NCBI GenBank assembly: GCA_947623455.1 | Contig: OX392533.1 | Span: 31,122,229 to 31,186,228 of the forward strand | Length of the DNA: 64,000 nucleotides | Origin: Mimachlamys varia | Taxonomy: Eukaryota > Mollusca > Bivalvia > Pectinida > Pectinidae | Reading direction: 5' to 3' | In this document: piece after piece, positions 62,301 through 64,000 of the stretch | Numbering within the stretch: position 1 is the stretch's first letter | Layout of the letters: every line of letters starts with the position of its first letter | Program-made: the position numbers and the translations under genes | Notes under the pieces: generated by a model | Seen by the model: the letters and a program-made list of their open reading frames with translations, nothing else | Told to the model about the DNA's origin: nothing | Databases searched by the model: none

Positions 62301-63025
62301 GGTATAAATATGCAATACTCATAGGTACCTACCTAATGTAAACATGTCGGTCATTTAATCTATTATTTTAAGTAATCTTACGACAGTTTTCTGGTTACCA
62401 CAGGCTATAAAGAAATTAAAACAAAAAGTATACCTACTGCAAATATCTGTGAAAGGCACACTGCTAGTCCGCACGTGAGAGCCTTCGGCACCAGTACATC
62501 CTTTTTTAGTTCCAGTGTAGAAAAATAACAAAACACGACGACAAATGTAGCGAGAAATTCGAACCCGAAGGCCTGGCCCTTATCGACGTCCCTGTGTGGC
62601 ACTGTTACCCCGAGGGTCCCTTGGTACTTGGCCGGGGTCAACCCGTACAGGATCCCGGCCCCTGCCGAAGCCCCGATCATCTGTACTAGCAGATAGGTCA
62701 AGGCTTTGACGATGGTAATATAGCGTGCACACAGCATTGCGATTGTGATAGATGGATTAAAATGACCACCACTCCCGTGGCCAAAGGACTGAACAAGAAC
62801 AGATTCGGACAGTCCGAAAGAGACGGCAGTCTTAGTTTCGTACGAATAGTAGTAGTCAGCTTCGATAGGGTGATTCCGGAGAATGGCGGCCCCACAACCA
62901 AACACTACGTACAGCAGGGTCCCAAGGAACTCACATCGTACACCCTTCCAGAAACCCTTTGTCTGTACTTCGGCTTTTGTCTTCTCCCATTGTTCCTTAA
63001 AGCCCATATTACACAATTGTTTCAT
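41132..63025 (-). CDS. Aquaporin (MIP family), three coding exons, 293 aa
   Basis: This is a water- or small-solute channel of the plasma membrane. Exons 62438-63025, 44722-44802 and 41132-41344 join in frame (196, 27 and 70 residues; both introns phase 0). Six membrane segments fit: roughly residues 32-49, 66-82, 105-128, 151-170, 181-200 and 224-243. Half-helix motifs are NPS (90-92, [10 protein letters not shown]) and NPA (205-207, [12 protein letters not shown]). Relative to AQP1 the selectivity filter would be Phe70, Gln193 (normally His), Ala202 and Arg208, so the pore is classical in three places and unusual in one. A cytosolic tail of about 50 residues ([15 protein letters not shown] onward) follows. 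The start ATG at 63025 is preceded immediately by an in-frame TGA. Length is typical of AQP1/4-like channels. The exact subfamily and substrate are not determinable by eye. Confidence 0.93.
41455..41825 (-). repeat. Dispersed repeat, '[11 protein letters not shown]' family, copy 4
   Basis: Diverged copy; the minus strand reads [13 protein letters not shown]. Blocks AAGCACAAGAGAATAAG and CATCCGCCATGTAAATCT match copy 3. An insertion of about 55 bp interrupts the equivalent of SSGTP. Confidence 0.65.
41870..42040. mobile_element. Partial relative of the 53.5-kb foldback element
   Basis: Shares TTAAGGAATGACCAC, TACGGTATATACC, GTGCACTTTGCAT and TTATTCCTTATAATTTC with 53521-53742, but one arm has decayed. 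Confidence 0.55.
43630..43740 (-). mobile_element. tRNA-derived SINE head
   Basis: The minus strand has an A-box-like GATATCTCAATTAGCAAAG and a good B box GGCTCGAATCCC about 35 nt on. The acceptor stem does not close, so a functional tRNA is not supported. Confidence 0.5.
44722..44802 (-). CDS. Aquaporin exon 2 (residues 197-223, 81 bp)
   Basis: The acceptor TTTTTACAG precedes [18 protein letters not shown], and the exon ends ...WTDHW before the donor GTAAGT. At 27 codons it equals AQP1 exon 3 (residues 184-210) in length and position. It was too short to appear as a long ORF. Confidence 0.95.
44955..45150 (+). mobile_element. tRNA-derived SINE, plus strand
   Basis: GGTGGCGCAATGGATGGCAC (A box) and GGGGTTCGTATCCC (B box) are spaced as in a tRNA, and a body of about 130 bp follows. 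The head resembles an Arg-type tRNA. No 3' CCA-like or closed acceptor arm. Confidence 0.55.
45515..45750 (-). mobile_element. V-SINE-like element
   Basis: The minus strand starts with a tRNA-like head (GCGGTGGCCGAAAGGTTAAG; B box GAGTTCGAAACC). A core with GTTTTTCTCCGGGTACCTCG follows. The tail CACGTCCTTAAACGACTTGC then GTTAATAGGACGT is typical of molluscan V-SINEs, for which RUDI is the named example; that assignment is from memory and tentative. Confidence 0.7.
46990..47165. repeat. Degenerate tandem repeat, GGCGTGGTTTTATCGCGATT
   Basis: About five to six diverged units of 25-45 bp built on GGCGTGGTTTTATCGCGATT followed by GGCGGC. It abuts the SINE that begins at about 47168. Confidence 0.75.
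47168..47565 (-). mobile_element. V-SINE-like element, near full length
   Basis: The minus strand runs head to tail: tRNA-like head (TAGTTGAGCGTTCGCCCC; B box GGGTTCCGTCCCC), then GACTGGTTCGGTCGTTGTCA, GTATAATGTGACCTGATGGG, CTTCAGTGTGGTAGCACTTT and ACACGAACATACCGCGGCC. The tail is GTCCTTAAATGTAACCCGGA then GAATAGGACGTACA. Copies at 60.4 and 61.7 kb lack the head. Confidence 0.75.
49486..49742. mobile_element. MITE with a core of TTGCG/CGCAA palindromes
   Basis: Terminal inverted repeats GGAAGCCCATTGGTGCCAAA..TGTT and AACATTTGGCACCAATGGGC..TTCC enclose 170 bp. The core is made almost wholly of units like ATTGCGTTTAAACGCAAT (a perfect 18-bp palindrome) and TATTGCGTATATTCGCAAAA. About eight half-units of TTGCG and as many of CGCAA alternate. 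No coding capacity. Confidence 0.85.
50479..50546. repeat. Short foldback hairpin, about 25-bp arms
   Basis: TTGGCCTTTCGCTGTCATTG then GATGC pairs with GCAATCCAGTGACAGCGAAA then GGCCA across a spacer of about 18 nt. There is a single mismatch and a bulge. Confidence 0.75.
53412..53470 (-). mobile_element. tRNA-like SINE head remnant
   Basis: The minus strand has GGTAGCTCAGTCGGTTAATC (A-box region) and a decayed B box (GGTTTGAAATTCGAT) about 40 nt on. Not a functional tRNA by eye. Confidence 0.4.
53521..53742. mobile_element. Foldback MITE, 222 bp
   Basis: CACATTCAAATTGCATG at the left end is perfectly inverted at the right (CATGCAATTTGAATGTG). A second inner arm pair (ATTAAGGAATAACCACTATT and GTGGGTTATACGGTATATAC against their complements) nearly closes the whole element. 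A related partial copy is at 41870-42040. Confidence 0.85.
54205..54372 (-). repeat. Dispersed repeat, '[11 protein letters not shown]' family, copy 5 (truncated)
   Basis: Matches copy 3 from AGAGAATACCAAAGCGTCAA to GTAAGCGTCTTCTGCTT and stops abruptly there. Confidence 0.75.
54738..57217. repeat. 73-bp satellite, about 34 copies
   Basis: The unit runs ATCAGATCACAACATCCACC, ATTACTATACATCTCACTAT, CTGTGAGTGGGGCTTAGCTA and TTATAGATACCGT. Units differ at a few recurring positions (C/T in CCGT/CTGT, TATAG/AAAG, GGGG/GGGA, CTATCT/CTGTCT). Each unit has an inverted pair CTCAC..GTGAG, a possible small hairpin. It lies inside intron 1 of the aquaporin gene, so it would be transcribed in the pre-mRNA. 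Confidence 0.95.
57501..57707 (+). repeat. Hammerhead-bearing dispersed repeat, copy C
   Basis: Runs from TTATAAATTCATAAATTAAA to GTTACGTCAT. It faces copy D (58933-59148) in the opposite orientation about 1.2 kb away. The DNA between the two is AT-rich and has no identified gene. Confidence 0.9.
57588..57631 (+). ncRNA. Hammerhead ribozyme motif with one core change (copy C)
   Basis: The fold is the same as copy B, but the core reads CCGAAGA instead of CTGAAGA (57594-57600). Stem II is GTCC/GGAC and stem III ACAGCTGT with GTA. Stem I GCATCA pairs with TGGTGC through one G-U wobble. The U-to-C change in the core is expected to cripple cleavage. Confidence 0.75.
58933..59148 (-). repeat. Hammerhead-bearing dispersed repeat, copy D
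   Basis: Full-length minus-strand copy, in the sense orientation of the aquaporin transcript. It is very similar to copy B, including the outer AAATTCATAAATTAAAGGGG block. Confidence 0.9.
59011..59054 (-). ncRNA. Hammerhead ribozyme (copy D)
   Basis: The core CTGAAGA, the GAAA and the ACAGCTGT-A cleavage context are all intact. Stem II is GTTC/GGAC (one U-G wobble). Stem I GCACCA against TGATGC has one C-A mismatch. Cleavage is possible but perhaps weaker than in copy B. It is transcribed in sense within aquaporin intron 1. Confidence 0.8.
60368..60665 (-). mobile_element. V-SINE-like element, headless copy
   Basis: Collinear with 47168-47480 (plus-strand blocks CATTTAAGGACGACCTCCCG, GTGTTGAGAGCGTGC, TATGTTCGTGTAAGCCT, CCAGTCGTTCC and ATAATGCTGAACAT). 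The tRNA head is missing. Confidence 0.7.
61715..61965 (-). mobile_element. V-SINE-like element, diverged copy
   Basis: Shares with the two longer copies GCGATAGTCC, AAGTGCTACCACACTGA, GCCGAAGGCC and CCAGTCGTTCCACTTCC. An internal deletion of about 60 bp removes the GAGAGCGTG region. Confidence 0.65.
62438..63025 (-). CDS. Aquaporin exon 1 (residues 1-196)
   Basis: Encodes the N-terminus through most of membrane segment 5, ending ...CLSQIFA. The donor is GCA/GTAGGT; the alternative GTAG/GTATAC three to four bases later would break the frame with exon 2. It contains the GCGAAIL of segment 1 and the variant NPS half-helix. Confidence 0.92.
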
Positions 63026-64000
63026 TCATGCATCATCTGTGAAGGGCTGTCCTGAATTGCATGTGTAGGGTGGAAAACCTCTAACTGTAAATTATGTCCA
63101 AAGTTAGAAGCTACACGGGCACAAACTTTACACAAAGAATTCACGTCCAATTCGTTGGTGCTGTACCTGTGTTTTGGTTCCCCCGAGACAAAATCCTGAT
63201 ATGTTGTTACAGTTTAACTGGCAAAGAAAATTGAATAAATTCATTCCATTTAAAGTTTGTAATTCAATTTCTCCTACAAGTTTTTTTTTATCTTATTACC
63301 GGATGCTGTCATTGAGCGTTCATTCCATTGAACCTCGTCTACATACGATGGGTAATTAGCCAATGTATCGCGTGGTCTGTCCTACAAGGTCGAACTTATA
63401 TCATTACGGCACCACTGGAAAGAGGCTAATTCCAGAAGCCATAGACATCAGCGATACTAGACATGTGTTATCCATTTAATTCATCAGCGCATTGTCGTTA
63501 TGTAATCAAAATGCGTTTTGCTTCCCTACAGTCAGACATATTGATAGATATTCCATAACCGACAAGGTGATTAAAAGGGAAATGTCGGCCAACCATTGAT
63601 TGTTGTTACAAAAGGTTTTCTTATCAACATCCTGAAACATTCAACTGATTTCAACATTCCACAATGTCGTATTAAATGGTCGAAGTCGACACGTAGTTAA
63701 GCAATGTTAAAAATGACAAAAGCACATGACAGTAATTCCTATTTCACACAAGACAGTTATAAAAACGGTAATTTCGTGACCCCCTGCTGAGGTGCCGACA
63801 TGTTGAGAGCGCTCTATCAAAAGTTGAATGGTCCTAATTACGGTAGACGTCAATCAATATATAGAGCGACTGTATCAAGTTTATCTCTAACAGGTTGTCG
63901 AGTGGAAGACAGGATGCTGGTAGGGACCTGTTCCTCTATAACTCCCTATATCGCAGTGCGTTCCGCGCCGCAGTATCCCATGGTGACGGTTGGGATGCGC
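63026..64000. other. Upstream flank of the aquaporin gene; no gene seen
   Basis: Presumed promoter or 5' UTR side of the minus-strand gene. No TATA box was convincing, and short ORFs here show no domain. The window ends without another gene. Confidence 0.4.

Larger units (their letters stand above)
44803..62437 (-). other. Aquaporin intron 1 (17.6 kb)
   Basis: Holds SINEs, MITEs, the 73-bp satellite and two ribozyme-bearing repeats, each listed separately. The unlisted stretches 45755-46985, 47570-49480, 49745-50475, 50550-53410, 59150-60365 and 61970-62430 showed no exon, domain or clear repeat. A hairpin GGAGC-GGATT-GCTCC followed by GAAA at about 52288-52306 looks like the end of some retroelements but lacks a hammerhead core. 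Confidence 0.85.

Noticed and set aside
62432..62438. Alternative exon 1 donor at TAG/GTATAC
   Set aside because: It would add four bases and break the frame with the exon 2 acceptor. The GCA/GTAGGT donor keeps frame and matches the conserved intron position.

Overview
The window is eukaryotic, AT-rich, gene-poor nuclear DNA crowded with repeats, most probably from a bivalve or other mollusc. This rests on several short interspersed elements that read like the V-SINE family common in molluscs, on DIRS and non-LTR retrotransposon remnants, on many foldback MITE-like elements, and on widely spaced exons with GT-AG introns. The species cannot be named from the sequence.

One conventional host gene is recognised: an aquaporin (MIP family) on the minus strand, 63025 down to 41132, with three coding exons (62438-63025, 44722-44802, 41132-41344) that join in frame to 293 residues. 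Its middle exon is exactly 27 codons and both introns sit where vertebrate AQP1-type genes have introns. Intron 1 is about 17.6 kb and carries a 73-bp satellite (about 34 copies), SINEs, MITEs and two copies of a ribozyme-bearing repeat. The first NPA box reads NPS, and the usual selectivity-filter histidine is glutamine.

Region by region: 1-4.2 kb has no gene. 4.94-7.45 kb is a 48-bp minisatellite (about 52 copies) that is open for 754 codons without an initiating ATG. 8-25 kb is a patchwork of palindromic and terminal-inverted-repeat elements, tandem repeats, SINE fragments and a LINE remnant. 25.1-31 kb holds a decayed LINE truncated by a DIRS-type tyrosine-recombinase retrotransposon (25794-29341), followed by another LINE pseudogene. 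31-41 kb is mostly unassigned DNA with dispersed repeats. 41-63 kb is the aquaporin gene.

The DIRS element has an intact Gag-like ORF and an apparently intact tyrosine recombinase. Its reverse transcriptase/RNase H is internally deleted, so a reverse-transcriptase stub is fused in frame to the recombinase. It could move only with help in trans. Gag ends at a CCC-TAA context where a +1 shift would enter the second ORF.

The least expected signal is a dispersed repeat of about 210-240 bp, present four times (20.2, 40.2, 57.5 and 58.9 kb). Each copy carries a minimal hammerhead-ribozyme fold of about 44 nt: CUGANGA-type core, stem II, GAAA, a palindromic ACAGCUGU stem III and a complementary stem I. 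One copy has a fully paired fold and canonical core, and the others show graded decay. All coordinates and translations were worked out by eye; no database search was made.
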